Positions 32,383 through 40,644 are shown, numbered from the stretch's first letter. The stretch: 48,401 bases of DNA from Flavobacteriaceae bacterium (GCA_017851655.1 JAFMMH010000007.1:1-48401); one strand, 5' to 3'. The notes: generated from the sequence alone by a model not told the origin. Made by a program: numbers and translations.

Positions 32383-33195
32383 TTAGTTAAGCGCAACCAG
32401 ACCTTTAACGATTTTTATCAAGTGATGTTCTCCTTTTTTAGCCATTGCTAGAATGTCTGGTATGTCTATGGGTTTGAGATTTTGAGGGTCACATACATCG
32501 GTGAGGACAGAAAAAGCGACAACTTCAATACTGAGCTGCCGGGCAACAATTACCTCGGGAACTGTAGACATTCCCACAGCATCTGCTCCAATAATTTTTA
32601 AATAGCGGTATTCAGCAGCAGTCTCTAATTGGGGACCTACTACAGCAGCATAGACTCCAGAATGCAATTTAATTCCTTCCATTTGAGCAATCTTTTTGGC
32701 TTTTTGTTGAAGTGTTTCTGAATATGGTGCGCTCATATCTACAAAACGTTCTCCTAACTTTTCCATTCCTTTGAGGGCTAGGGGAGAGCCCCCTTGGAGA
32801 TTGAGGTGATCGGTTATAAGCATTAGTTCCCCTTTATTAAAATCAAGATTGACTGCACCCGCTGCATTGCTGATTAGTAATTGGATCCCTCCAAGGGCTG
32901 CAAACACTCTGACCCAAAAGGTAATTTCAAAAAAATCATAACCTTCGTAAAGATGAAACCTCCCTTGAAATGCTAGAATCGTTTGCCCTTCCAGTTTACC
33001 GTAAATTAGTTTTCCCTTCTGATAGGATTGAGAAGAGGTAGGAAAATGAGGAATTTCATTGTAGTCAGCTTCTAAAATAATTTCGATATCTTCAATTAGT
33101 CCATCCAAGCCTGTGCCTAAAACGATTCCAAGTTCAGCTTTTTTAATTCCTAGTTCATTTAAAAAGCGCACACTTTCTTTAATTTTCTCTTTCAT
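32383..33195 (-). CDS. Purine nucleoside phosphorylase (trimeric type) in the arsenosugar operon
   Basis: Phosphorolyses purine nucleosides to base and ribose 1-phosphate; 270 residues. Motifs: GIVLGTGLDGL (phosphate loop), FQGRFHLYEGY, ISNAAGAVNL, GPQLETAAEYRYLK (Glu of the base site), GADAVGMSTVPEVIVA and FSVLTDVCDPQNL. Asp233 in this last motif replaces the Asn that gives 6-oxopurine preference in mammalian PNP; Asp at this place also occurs in adenine-using relatives such as MTA phosphorylase. It overlaps the TIGR04282 gene by 17 bp and precedes arsM. I infer that it may remove adenine from the ArsS product; it could also be the ordinary salvage enzyme. Confidence 0.92.
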   Translation of the reverse strand: MKEKIKESVRFLNELGIKKAELGIVLGTGLDGLIEDIEIILEADYNEIPHFPTSSQSYQKGKLIYGKLEGQTILAFQGRFHLYEGYDFFEITFWVRVFAALGGIQLLISNAAGAVNLDFNKGELMLITDHLNLQGGSPLALKGMEKLGERFVDMSAPYSETLQQKAKKIAQMEGIKLHSGVYAAVVGPQLETAAEYRYLKIIGADAVGMSTVPEVIVARQLSIEVVAFSVLTDVCDPQNLKPIDIPDILAMAKKGEHHLIKIVKGLVALN

Positions 33196-33844
33196 CGAAA
33201 TGCTCGTTTAATTGGGTTAATAAATCCAGGTGGAGAACTAGATCTTTATAAAGATCAATATCTGACTTTTCTTCTAAAAGCGCTATTGACTTTGTTTTTA
33301 GATCCAGAATACTGTCTTTTAAGACTTTTGGACCACTCCAAATTTTATTTTTAAAAAGTTCTGGATGAGGTTCTTTTAGTCCTAACAGGTAATAACCACC
33401 ATCCTTTGCAGGACCAAAAACAACTTCGGTGGCATCCAGTGCGCTAAAGGCTCCTTCCAGAAGCCCCAGGTGAAGATTCCACAGGTCTGTTCCGATTAGA
33501 ACAATTTTGGCGTAACCCTGAGAAAACCCCCAATTGAAAGCAGATTCCATTCGTTCACCCAAGTCTTTTCCTTCTTGCTTTCTTTTCTGAAAATTTTGAA
33601 AACAAGTTTCAAAAGCGCTAGGGGAGTCTCCAGTGTAAAATACAACCACATCAGACCATGCCTTTTGTAAGACATTATCTGTTTGTTTCAAAAGTGCTTT
33701 ATAGACCCACAGTGTTTTTTCGCTTCCCAGACTTTTCGCCAATCTGGTTTTTACTGTCCCTAGAACAGGCGTTTTTGCAAATACAAGGATGAGTGTACTC
33801 AATGGATTATTTTGATTCTTAAAATTAAGAATATCGGACGACAA
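33179..33844 (-). CDS. TIGR04282-family (DUF2064) arsenosugar biosynthesis glycosyltransferase
   Basis: A 221-residue glycosyltransferase-like protein of the DUF2064/TIGR04282 family. Signature motifs are LILVFAKTPVLGTVKTRLAKSLG, DLGERMESAF, KIVLIGTDLWNLHLGLLEGAF and VVFGPAKDGGYYLLGL. It resembles nucleotidyl- or sugar-transferases of the GT-A fold and is linked by family definition to arsenosugar synthesis. There is no ATG before the conserved core: the start is TTG at 33844 or TTG at 33802. It is first in the minus-strand arsenosugar operon and faces the degraded kinase fragment. The exact reaction is not known. Confidence 0.88.
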   Translation of the reverse strand: MSSDILNFKNQNNPLSTLILVFAKTPVLGTVKTRLAKSLGSEKTLWVYKALLKQTDNVLQKAWSDVVVFYTGDSPSAFETCFQNFQKRKQEGKDLGERMESAFNWGFSQGYAKIVLIGTDLWNLHLGLLEGAFSALDATEVVFGPAKDGGYYLLGLKEPHPELFKNKIWSGPKVLKDSILDLKTKSIALLEEKSDIDLYKDLVLHLDLLTQLNEHFDEREN

Positions 33845-33903
33845 CCCACACGATCTTTTTTAAAAAAAATCCTTACCGGTATGGAAAATCTATTCAGTCT
33901 TGA
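33845..33903 (-). other. Leader region before the arsenosugar minus-strand operon
   Basis: Short AT-rich gap with a palindromic TACCGGTA on the minus strand (33882 to 33875 region) and an A/T-run (TTTTTTAAAAAAA). The operon promoter should lie here or inside the kinase remnant, but I see no convincing TAnnTTTG match. Confidence 0.25.
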
Positions 33904-34125
33904 TTAATTCAATTTTTCTATTGAAATAAAATGTGGATTCATCTGGGAGCGAAGAGATCGTCCTTCAAGAAGTGCAATTTGATTTCGATAAGCGATATCC
34001 GTTTTTTTTCGGTTGTTTTGAAAAAAGAGGAAAAATAAAATCACCAATAAGTTAGAGGCTATGAGAGGGAAATAGTCTTCAAAGACATTTATTGCAATAA
34101 GGGGGAAATCAAATGTGAGGGGCAT
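33904..34125 (-). pseudogene. Remnant of a LytS/YesM-type sensor histidine kinase
   Basis: A 73-residue open frame that encodes one membrane helix (about residues 19-36), a short coiled linker (IAYRNQIALLEGRSL) and LRSQMNPHF. This is the start of the His_kinase domain that normally continues HFIFNSLN, with the phosphorylated His at residue 65. Here it reads HFISIEKLN and stops. Adding one T to the run would restore HFIFN but then give only about nine further residues. The ATPase domain is entirely missing and the N-terminal sensor is very short, so both ends look truncated. It is a dead fragment between the two divergent arms of the arsenosugar locus. Confidence 0.75.
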
Positions 34126-34350
34126 ACATTTGGAGTTAAAACAATACTTTTTAGGTTAAATGAATAGACAGATAGGCAGAAATTTGGGTTATACAACTAT
34201 AACGAAACTAATTCATTTTTTTTAAAAAGGTCCGTTACTCCTTGAAAGGATTAAAATAATCGTTAAAAAACATTTTGACTCCCTTTTGAAAGAATTTGCA
34301 TTTTGTTTTTTTTATTGGGTTAGTTTTTTTGAACTTGCCAAAAAAAGTCA
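34126..34350. other. AT-rich intergenic region upstream of the peroxidase-like gene and arsS
   Basis: No coding potential seen. It has long T runs and two similar segments on the plus strand, ACTCCTTGAAAGGA (about 34235-34249) and ACTCCCTTTTGAAAGA (about 34277-34293), which may be an imperfect repeat. A loose promoter match, TTTG (34302-34305), 15 nt, TAGTTTTT (34321-34328), precedes the ATG at 34351. Any arsenic-responsive control of the plus-strand arm should act here. Confidence 0.35.
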
Positions 34351-34686
34351 ATGAACAAATCCTATTATCAAAGCCAAGATTTAAAAAAATTTAAAAATAT
34401 ATCAGATTGGTCTCCCGATCTCGGAAAAAAGTTTTTTGATTATTACAATAGCGTTTTTGAAGAGGGTAATCTTTCTGCACGAGAAAAATCATTGATTGCC
34501 TTAGCAGTAGCACATACCGTACAATGTCCCTATTGTATCGATGCTTACACCCAAGATGGTTTAGAACGCGGAATCGAAAAAGGAGAGATGATGGAAGCGC
34601 TTCATGTTGCAGCTGCTATCCGAGGCGGAGCCTCTTTGGTTCATGGTGTGCAAATGATGGAAGTTTACGAAAAACGCACAATGTAA
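34351..34686 (+). CDS. Arsenosugar biosynthesis-associated peroxidase-like protein (AhpD/CMD fold)
   Basis: A 111-residue carboxymuconolactone-decarboxylase/AhpD-like protein of the kind that accompanies arsS. Core motif: LSAREKSLIALAVAHTVQCPYCIDAYTQDGLERG with the redox CxxC (CPYC, about residues 56-59) and the conserved downstream His (EALHVAAAIRGGASLVHG). Such proteins are thiol peroxidases or disulphide reductants; here it may reduce an arsenical or protect against peroxide, which is inference. Its stop codon (TAATG) shares one base with the ATG of arsS, so the two are translationally coupled. Confidence 0.9.
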   Translation: MNKSYYQSQDLKKFKNISDWSPDLGKKFFDYYNSVFEEGNLSAREKSLIALAVAHTVQCPYCIDAYTQDGLERGIEKGEMMEALHVAAAIRGGASLVHGVQMMEVYEKRTM

Positions 34687-35744
34687 TGGGAGTCAAATCT
34701 CTAAAGAAAAGAGAACACCAGCTCTCAAATACAGCGCAACAATTGGAAATTCTCAATAGCGGTATTTTTGCTGCCGGAGGGGAACTTCCCAAGTTTGAGG
34801 ACAAATTGAAGGAAACCCAAACAGGACCTATACGTCCAAAAAAACTTGAAATTTTACAATTAAACTTGGGTTATATGTGTAACCAGGTTTGTGCACATTG
34901 TCATGTAGATGCCGGGCCAGATCGGAAGGAAATGATGAGTCGCGTAACCTTAAAAAAATGTTTGCAGATTTTACAACAGACCTCCGTAAATACCCTAGAC
35001 CTAACGGGAGGCGCACCAGAAATGCATCCTGATTTCCGATGGTTTGTAACGGAGGCTTCCAAGATAGGTGTAAAGGATTTTATAGTCCGCTCCAACCTTA
35101 CGATTTTAAGAGCCAATAAAAAGTATTATGACCTCCCCGAGTTTTTTAAAGTTCATAACATCCATGTGGTGTCTTCCTTGCCTTTTTATAAAAAAGAAAA
35201 AACGGACCGGCAACGGGGTGAGGGTGTTTTTTCACAGTCCATCGAAGCCTTGAAGGCGCTCAACAAAGTAGGGTATGGACTATCGGGAAGTGGATTGCAA
35301 TTGGATTTGGTCTACAACCCCGCAGGTGCTTTTTTAGCTGGAAATCAGCAGGCTTTGGAACAGGATTTTAAAAAAGCACTAAAAAAGGATTTTGACATTG
35401 AATTCAATCAGTTGTTTACCATTACAAATCTCCCGATCAGTCGATTTTTAGAATACCTGATCGCTTCAGAGAATTACGAAGACTATATGCAACGTTTGGT
35501 AGAAGCATTTAATCCTGCTGCCGTAGCCAATGTGATGTGTACCAATACACTCTCAGTCCGTTGGGATGGTTTTTTGTACGATTGTGATTTCAATCAGATG
35601 TTGGATTTAAAAGTAGCCAGTCCAGTACAGCATTTGAATGACTTTGATTTAAAACAGTTGCAAAGTAGAGCCGTTTGCATTTCCCAACATTGCTATGGCT
35701 GTACAGCAGGGGCAGGGAGTAGCTGTCAGGGAGCTGTTGTTTGA
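34686..35744 (+). CDS. arsS: Arsenosugar biosynthesis radical SAM protein ArsS
   Basis: Radical SAM enzyme of 352 residues that, in characterised relatives, attaches the 5'-deoxyadenosyl group of SAM to a methylated arsenical, the first committed arsenosugar step. The 4Fe-4S site CNQVCAHC (Cys65, Cys69, Cys72; CxxxCxxC) is followed by HVDAGPDRKEMM, and DLTGGAPEMHPDF serves SAM binding. C-terminal cysteines lie in LYDCDFNQ and CISQHCYGCTAGAGSSCQG (residues 331-349), typical of ArsS. I chose the ATG at 34686, which overlaps the peroxidase-like stop; the frame is open further upstream inside that gene. No in-frame TGA suggests selenocysteine in this copy. It ends 3 nt from the convergent trpA. 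Confidence 0.93.
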   Translation: MGVKSLKKREHQLSNTAQQLEILNSGIFAAGGELPKFEDKLKETQTGPIRPKKLEILQLNLGYMCNQVCAHCHVDAGPDRKEMMSRVTLKKCLQILQQTSVNTLDLTGGAPEMHPDFRWFVTEASKIGVKDFIVRSNLTILRANKKYYDLPEFFKVHNIHVVSSLPFYKKEKTDRQRGEGVFSQSIEALKALNKVGYGLSGSGLQLDLVYNPAGAFLAGNQQALEQDFKKALKKDFDIEFNQLFTITNLPISRFLEYLIASENYEDYMQRLVEAFNPAAVANVMCTNTLSVRWDGFLYDCDFNQMLDLKVASPVQHLNDFDLKQLQSRAVCISQHCYGCTAGAGSSCQGAVV

Positions 35745-35747
35745 TGC

Positions 35748-36512
35748 CTATTTCCGAATGCTCTGAATAAATTCAGGAATTTGTGCTACTTGCTGCTCCT
35801 CCAAAAACTTTATAAAAGCGGAACCGATAATAGCTCCTTTGGTATATTTTGTAGCGGCCAAATAGGTTTCTGCATTACTGATTCCAAAGCCAACTATGGT
35901 TGGAGTATTTAATCCCATTTGTTGAATGCGTTGGAAGTAATCCGTTTGAGTATTTCCAAAAGTATTTTGAGCTCCAGTGACGCTGGCACTACTTACCATG
36001 TAGATAAATCCGTTAGAAACCTCGTCAATGTAACGTATTCGTGCTTCGGGTGTTTGAGGTGTAATCAAAAACATATTGTACAATCCGTGTTTATCAAATA
36101 GGGATTTGTATTCTTCGTGATACACATCTACGGGAAGATCGGGTATAATGAGTCCATCAATACCCACAGCTTCACAATGCTGACAAAACTTTTCAATACC
36201 AAACTGCATCATAGGGTTGAAATAGCCCATCAGTATCAAAGGAATTTCGATTTCTTCACGAATTCCTTTGAGTTGGTCAAAGAGTTTTTCGGTGGTCATC
36301 CCATTTTGTAGTGCTTTGGTAGAGCTTTCTTGAATAGTAGGTCCATCTGCAAGAGGATCTGAAAATGGCAATCCAATTTCGACCATGTCAACCCCCGAGG
36401 CTTGCAATTGTTTTAAAATTGGGACCGTATCTTCTAGATTTGGATGCCCAGCTGAAAAGTAAATGGATAATAATTTTTTATCCTCTTTAAATTTTTGATC
36501 AATTCTATTCAT
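35748..36512 (-). CDS. trpA: Tryptophan synthase alpha subunit
   Basis: Cleaves indole-3-glycerol phosphate to indole and glyceraldehyde 3-phosphate, passing indole to TrpB. The 254-residue TIM barrel has the catalytic Glu in MVEIGLPFSDPLADGP (Glu45) and Asp56. Further family motifs are MGYFNPMMQFG, GLIIPDLP and FIYMVSSASVTGAQ, with the phosphate site VGFGISNAETYLAA. Length is normal. It is the last gene of the trp operon. Its start shares one base with the trpB stop (TAATG), and its end lies 3 nt from that of arsS, so no separate terminator fits between them. Confidence 0.97.
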   Translation of the reverse strand: MNRIDQKFKEDKKLLSIYFSAGHPNLEDTVPILKQLQASGVDMVEIGLPFSDPLADGPTIQESSTKALQNGMTTEKLFDQLKGIREEIEIPLILMGYFNPMMQFGIEKFCQHCEAVGIDGLIIPDLPVDVYHEEYKSLFDKHGLYNMFLITPQTPEARIRYIDEVSNGFIYMVSSASVTGAQNTFGNTQTDYFQRIQQMGLNTPTIVGFGISNAETYLAATKYTKGAIIGSAFIKFLEEQQVAQIPEFIQSIRK

Positions 36513-37693
36513 TACAATTTAAAATATTCAATATAGGTATCCAAGTCTTTATCTCCACGACCTGAACAGTTAAACACTATAATTTCTTCTGGTCCAAATT
36601 TTCGAACATCAAGCGCAGCAAAGGCATGGGCAGTTTCGATGGCAGGAATAATCCCTTCCATCTGAGATAAAGTCAAACCCCAGTCCATTGCTTCTTCGTC
36701 AGGGATGGAAATAAATTCAGCCCTTTTGCTTCGGAATAAATGAGCATGCATAGGCCCTACACCTGGATAGTCTAGTCCGGCAGAGATGGAGTAGGGTTCC
36801 GTGATCTGTCCGTCAGCTGTTTGCATCAACAGGGTTTTACTTCCGTGAATGATCCCTTCTTTTCCTAAGGCGGATGTCGCAGCACTTTCTCCAGAATCTA
36901 TTCCTTTTCCTGCAGCTTCTACAGCAATGATGTTAACACGGTCATCATTCAAATAATGGTAGTAGAGTCCAGCAGCATTGCTTCCTCCTCCGACACAGGC
37001 TATCACATGGTCAGGATAGTCACGACCTTCCGTTTCTTGTAATTGCCATTTGGTTTCCTCGCTAATCACTGATTGAAAACGCGCAACCATGTCCGGATAA
37101 GGATGTGGACCTACAACCGAACCGATAATGTAATGGGTATCCACAGGATTATTGATCCAATCTCGAATGGCTTCGTTCGTTGCATCTTTTAGTGTTTTAC
37201 TTCCCGATTGTGCAGGGCGAACTTCGGCGCCAAGCATTTTCATTCTCGCTACGTTAGGGGCTTGACGTTTGATGTCCAAAGCACCCATATATACGATACA
37301 TTCCATTCCCATGAGGGCACAAACTGTTGCAGTAGCCACCCCGTGTTGGCCAGCTCCTGTTTCAGCAATGATGCGTTTTTTTCCAAGTCTTTGTGCTAAG
37401 AGTATTTGCCCAATCGTATTATTGACTTTATGCGCTCCTGTATGACAGAGATCTTCTCTTTTTAAATAAATCTTGGTGTTGTATTTTTCAGACAGTCGCT
37501 TTGCGAAATAAAGTGGGGTAGGACGTCCTACATAGTCCTTCAACAAGGCATCAAATTCTTTTTTAAAACCGGGTTCAGCAGTAATGCTGAGGTAGTTTTG
37601 ACGTAATTCTTCTACATTAGGATAAAGCATTTCGGGGATGTATGCTCCTCCAAAATTGCCGTAATATCCTTTTTCATTTACATTATAATTCAT
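36512..37693 (-). CDS. trpB: Tryptophan synthase beta subunit
   Basis: PLP enzyme that joins indole and serine to make tryptophan; forms the alpha2beta2 complex with TrpA. The 393-residue protein starts with YYGNFGGAYIPEMLYP and carries the PLP lysine in LCHTGAHKVNNTIGQ (Lys89). The PLP phosphate loop is CVGGGSNAAG, and AGLDYPGVGPMHAHL follows. It is the TrpB1 form, the partner of TrpA. The start overlaps trpF by 11 bp and the end overlaps trpA by one base, so translation is coupled at both sides. Confidence 0.98.
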   Translation of the reverse strand: MNYNVNEKGYYGNFGGAYIPEMLYPNVEELRQNYLSITAEPGFKKEFDALLKDYVGRPTPLYFAKRLSEKYNTKIYLKREDLCHTGAHKVNNTIGQILLAQRLGKKRIIAETGAGQHGVATATVCALMGMECIVYMGALDIKRQAPNVARMKMLGAEVRPAQSGSKTLKDATNEAIRDWINNPVDTHYIIGSVVGPHPYPDMVARFQSVISEETKWQLQETEGRDYPDHVIACVGGGSNAAGLYYHYLNDDRVNIIAVEAAGKGIDSGESAATSALGKEGIIHGSKTLLMQTADGQITEPYSISAGLDYPGVGPMHAHLFRSKRAEFISIPDEEAMDWGLTLSQMEGIIPAIETAHAFAALDVRKFGPEEIIVFNCSGRGDKDLDTYIEYFKL

Positions 37694-38300
37694 CTAATTG
37701 GTTTTTAAATGGTTCTAAGAGTTCAATATTTTTAAGTCCTGGAGAACGTTCAAATTTACTATTTACATCAATAGCATGCAGTGGCAGTTTCGTATTTATT
37801 AGACCGCAGATCTCATCTAGCTGGTCCGGACCAATTCCTCCACTGAGGAAAAAAGGTTTTCTTTCAGTGTATTCCTTAAGTACGGTCCAATCAAAAGTAT
37901 AGCCATTGCCTCCAGGGAGTGGGCCTTTGGTATCAAACAGGTAGTAATCACAACTGTTTTCATAGGGATGGAGACTGTTGAAATCAAATTGTTTTTGGAT
38001 TGAAAAAGCTTTGATGACTTCAACATCAAATTCACTAACAATTGAACAGTAGGCAGGGCTTTCTTCTCCGTGAAGTTGAACCGCCTTCAGTTCATGATCT
38101 TCGATGGTAGATTGAATATAATCTAGGGAAGCGTTTACAAATACGCCTGTTTTCTTTATCGATTCAGGGAGTTTGGGTGTCTCCCGATCCACATAGCGAC
38201 TGGAAGACGACCAGAAGATAAAACCCATATAGTCCGGTTGTAAAGAAACCAAAGCACTTATGTTTTCAGGGTCTCGCATACCGCATACTTTTAATTTCAT
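37683..38300 (-). CDS. trpF: Phosphoribosylanthranilate isomerase
   Basis: Converts phosphoribosyl-anthranilate to the carboxyphenylamino-deoxyribulose phosphate in tryptophan synthesis. The 205-residue single-domain TIM barrel has the catalytic Cys in LKVCGMRDPENI (Cys6). YMGFIFWSSSSRYV, AVQLHGEES, PFFLSGGIGPDQ and the C-terminal AIDVNSKFERSPGLKN follow; Asp is the general acid in DVNSxFE. It is separate from trpC rather than fused to it as in enterics. It overlaps trpC by 4 bp and trpB by 11 bp. Confidence 0.96.
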   Translation of the reverse strand: MKLKVCGMRDPENISALVSLQPDYMGFIFWSSSSRYVDRETPKLPESIKKTGVFVNASLDYIQSTIEDHELKAVQLHGEESPAYCSIVSEFDVEVIKAFSIQKQFDFNSLHPYENSCDYYLFDTKGPLPGGNGYTFDWTVLKEYTERKPFFLSGGIGPDQLDEICGLINTKLPLHAIDVNSKFERSPGLKNIELLEPFKNQLDEL

Positions 38301-39082
38301 CCTTCCAATTGTTTAATGAATTGTTGAGCTGCAAAACCGGGATCATTGGTTTTCATAAAATTCTCTCCAACTAAAAACCCCTGATAACCATAGGTTTGTA
38401 AGTCTTTTATTGCTTCAATGTCAGAGATGCCACTTTCGGAAACCTTGACAAAATCATTAGGAATTTGTTCCGCTAGCTGTTTGCTGATCTCTAAAGACAC
38501 CTCAAAAGTTTTGAGGTTTCGGTTGTTAACGCCCAACATATCTATGGTGGGCATTAATGATTTTTCAAGTTCTTCTTGGTTGTGAACCTCCAAAAGAACT
38601 TCCAAATCCAGTTGTTTTGCTACTGTAGATAATTGCTTAATTTCTTCACGGGTTAAAACGGCTGCGATTAATAAGATCAAATCTGCGCCATGTGCTTTGG
38701 CTTCGATCAGTTGGTATTCGTTTACTATGAATTCTTTTCTGAGAAGGGGAAAATTTGTTACTGCCCGGGCATGGTTTAGGTCGTCTAGCGAACCTCCGAA
38801 ATATTTACCGTCAGTAAGCACTGACATTCCGCAAACTCCAGCGTTTTCATAACCTTTGGCAACCTCATTTACAGACAAACTGTTATTGATGTTTTGTTTG
38901 GAGGGAGAGCGTCTTTTGTGTTCAGCGATGATCCCGGAACGACTCTCTTTGAGGCGCGCACTTAGTGAATTGAGTTTTCGGTCAAATAATGGAGATGCTT
39001 CCCAAAAAGAAATTGGAAAAAGCGATTTTCTGTGTTCAACTTCAATTTTTTTATCGCTAACGATACGTTCTAGAATACTCAT
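38297..39082 (-). CDS. trpC: Indole-3-glycerol-phosphate synthase
   Basis: Closes the indole ring from carboxyphenylamino-deoxyribulose phosphate. The 261-residue TIM barrel shows SGIIAEHKRRSPSKQNI (usually AEFKRxSPSKG; here His replaces the aromatic residue and Gln the Gly). It also has GMSVLTDGKYFGGSLDDL, LLRKEFIVNEYQLIEAKAHGADLILLI, GVNNRNLKTFEV and VSESGISDIEAI. Catalytic Lys and Glu positions are kept. It overlaps trpD and trpF by 4 bp each. Length is normal. Confidence 0.96.
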   Translation of the reverse strand: MSILERIVSDKKIEVEHRKSLFPISFWEASPLFDRKLNSLSARLKESRSGIIAEHKRRSPSKQNINNSLSVNEVAKGYENAGVCGMSVLTDGKYFGGSLDDLNHARAVTNFPLLRKEFIVNEYQLIEAKAHGADLILLIAAVLTREEIKQLSTVAKQLDLEVLLEVHNQEELEKSLMPTIDMLGVNNRNLKTFEVSLEISKQLAEQIPNDFVKVSESGISDIEAIKDLQTYGYQGFLVGENFMKTNDPGFAAQQFIKQLEG

Positions 39083-40074
39083 GATTGGCTGAATTGTTGA
39101 AGGGTTTTAAATGCAGTTAATGCCTTACCAGATTCCAAAGCTATTTTGGCTTTTTCAAAACCTTCTAAAGGGGAGAGGTCTAAAGCTGTGGCAAGAGCCA
39201 TACCAGCATTGGCACAGACTACATTTTGTTGTTCTTTGCTGCCTTTATTTTGTAAAATATCCATAAAAATAGCCGCTGATGATTCGACCGTTTCTCCTCC
39301 AGAAATTGTGGAAGCATCATGCGGGGTCACCCCAAAATCTTCAGGGTTTAGAAGAAGTTCTCCATGGTTACTGAATGCTTTGGTTCCTCCTGTGAGTGAT
39401 ATTTCGTCGTAGCCATCAAGTGCATAAAGTATGGTGAATTGGGTTTCCGTTTTTTGAAAGAGATAGTAATACAGTCGTGCCAATTCTAAATTGAATACAC
39501 CGGTTAGTTGGTATTTTGGAAAGGCAGGATTAACAAGGGGTCCTAACATATTAAAGAATGTTTTGACACCCAGTTCTCGTCTTACTGGAGCTACATTTTT
39601 CATTGCCGGATGGAAGAGGGGAGCATGTAAAATACAAATCCCTGCACCGTCCAAACAACGTTTTAAGAAGTCAGAATCGTTTGAAAAACGAATGCCTAAG
39701 GCCTCGAGTACATTGCTCGAACCACAACCAGAGGAGACGCCGTAGTTTCCGTGTTTGGTTACTTTGACTCCAGCCCCTGCAGTAACAAAAGCGGAGAGTG
39801 TTGAAATGTTAAAGGTATTTTTTTCATCTCCACCAGTACCGCATAGATCAATGGCTTCGAATTCGCTGAGATCTACCTGGATACAAAGTTCGAGTAATGC
39901 TTCTCTAAAGCCTTCAAGCTCTTCGAGACTGATACTTCGCATCATAAATACGGTGAGGAATGCCGCCATTTGACTTGGCGTGTATTGACCATCCGCCATA
40001 TTGATAATAACTTGTTTGGCCTGCTCTTTTGAGAGCAGTTGGTGTTGGATAAGTTGATTGATAATTGCTTTCAT
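39079..40074 (-). CDS. trpD: Anthranilate phosphoribosyltransferase
   Basis: Transfers phosphoribose from PRPP to anthranilate. The 331-residue protein has an N-terminal helical part with QYTPSQMAAFLTVFMMR. The PRPP-binding DLCGTGGDEKNTFNISTLSAFV follows (canonical GTGGDGKNTFN, with Glu for the second Gly region). GVKVTKHGNYGVSSGCGSSNVLEALG, FHPAMKNVAPVRRELGVKTFFNMLGPLVNP and YALDGYDEISLTG complete the family pattern. It is a stand-alone TrpD not fused with TrpG. It starts 6 nt after trpG and overlaps trpC by 4 bp. Confidence 0.97.
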   Translation of the reverse strand: MKAIINQLIQHQLLSKEQAKQVIINMADGQYTPSQMAAFLTVFMMRSISLEELEGFREALLELCIQVDLSEFEAIDLCGTGGDEKNTFNISTLSAFVTAGAGVKVTKHGNYGVSSGCGSSNVLEALGIRFSNDSDFLKRCLDGAGICILHAPLFHPAMKNVAPVRRELGVKTFFNMLGPLVNPAFPKYQLTGVFNLELARLYYYLFQKTETQFTILYALDGYDEISLTGGTKAFSNHGELLLNPEDFGVTPHDASTISGGETVESSAAIFMDILQNKGSKEQQNVVCANAGMALATALDLSPLEGFEKAKIALESGKALTAFKTLQQFSQS

Positions 40075-40080
40075 GACTCT

Positions 40081-40644
40081 TTAGCTATTGATCCAGTTTT
40101 CCAATATTTTTTTTCCGAAAGGAGTCAAAATAGACTCCGGGTGGTATTGAACTGCTCTGACATCGAAAGTTTTGTGGCGCAAGGACATAAGCTGTCCTTG
40201 ATCATCTAGGGAGGTAGCTTCTAGCACCTCCGGCAAGGGCATTGCGACTACCCATGAATGGTAACGTCCGACTTCAAAAGTTTGGGGGAGGCCTTTAAAA
40301 AGCAGATCATCCTTGATGATGCTTATTGGTGTTGCAACTCCGTGGTAAACTTTGTCAAGATTGATTAATGAACCACCAAACACTTCTCCAATGGCTTGCT
40401 GTCCCAGGCAAATTCCCAATATTTTTTTAGAGGGAGCATAGCGTTCTATGGCTGCTTTTAATAGTCCAGATTCATCTGGAATACCCGGACCAGGAGAGAG
40501 GAGAATATTGGAATAGTTTTCCAATTCGTCTAACTCAAATTGATCGTTGCGTTTTACAATAACTTCACAGTTTAATTCTTCCAAGTAATGCACAAGGTTA
40601 TATGTGAAAGAATCGTAATTATCAATAACAAATACTTTTTTCAT
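40081..40644 (-). CDS. trpG: Anthranilate synthase component II (glutamine amidotransferase)
   Basis: Releases ammonia from glutamine for TrpE. The 187-residue class I amidotransferase has the N-terminal VFVIDNYDSFTYNLVHYLEE and SPGPGIPDESG. The nucleophile Cys79 is in ILGICLGQQAIGEVFGG (usually CLGHQ; here Gln), and the catalytic His-x-Glu is in VQYHPESILTPFG. In many bacteria this subunit is shared with folate synthesis (PabA). No pabB is present in the window, so a double role cannot be judged. Its start overlaps the trpE end by 4 bp. Confidence 0.96.
   Translation of the reverse strand: MKKVFVIDNYDSFTYNLVHYLEELNCEVIVKRNDQFELDELENYSNILLSPGPGIPDESGLLKAAIERYAPSKKILGICLGQQAIGEVFGGSLINLDKVYHGVATPISIIKDDLLFKGLPQTFEVGRYHSWVVAMPLPEVLEATSLDDQGQLMSLRHKTFDVRAVQYHPESILTPFGKKILENWINS

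Noticed and set aside
34524-34685. A longer N-terminus for ArsS beginning inside the peroxidase-like gene
   Set aside because: The extension is out of frame with, and overlaps, a conserved CxxC protein; the ATG at 34686 gives the normal ArsS N-terminus and a TAATG coupling.
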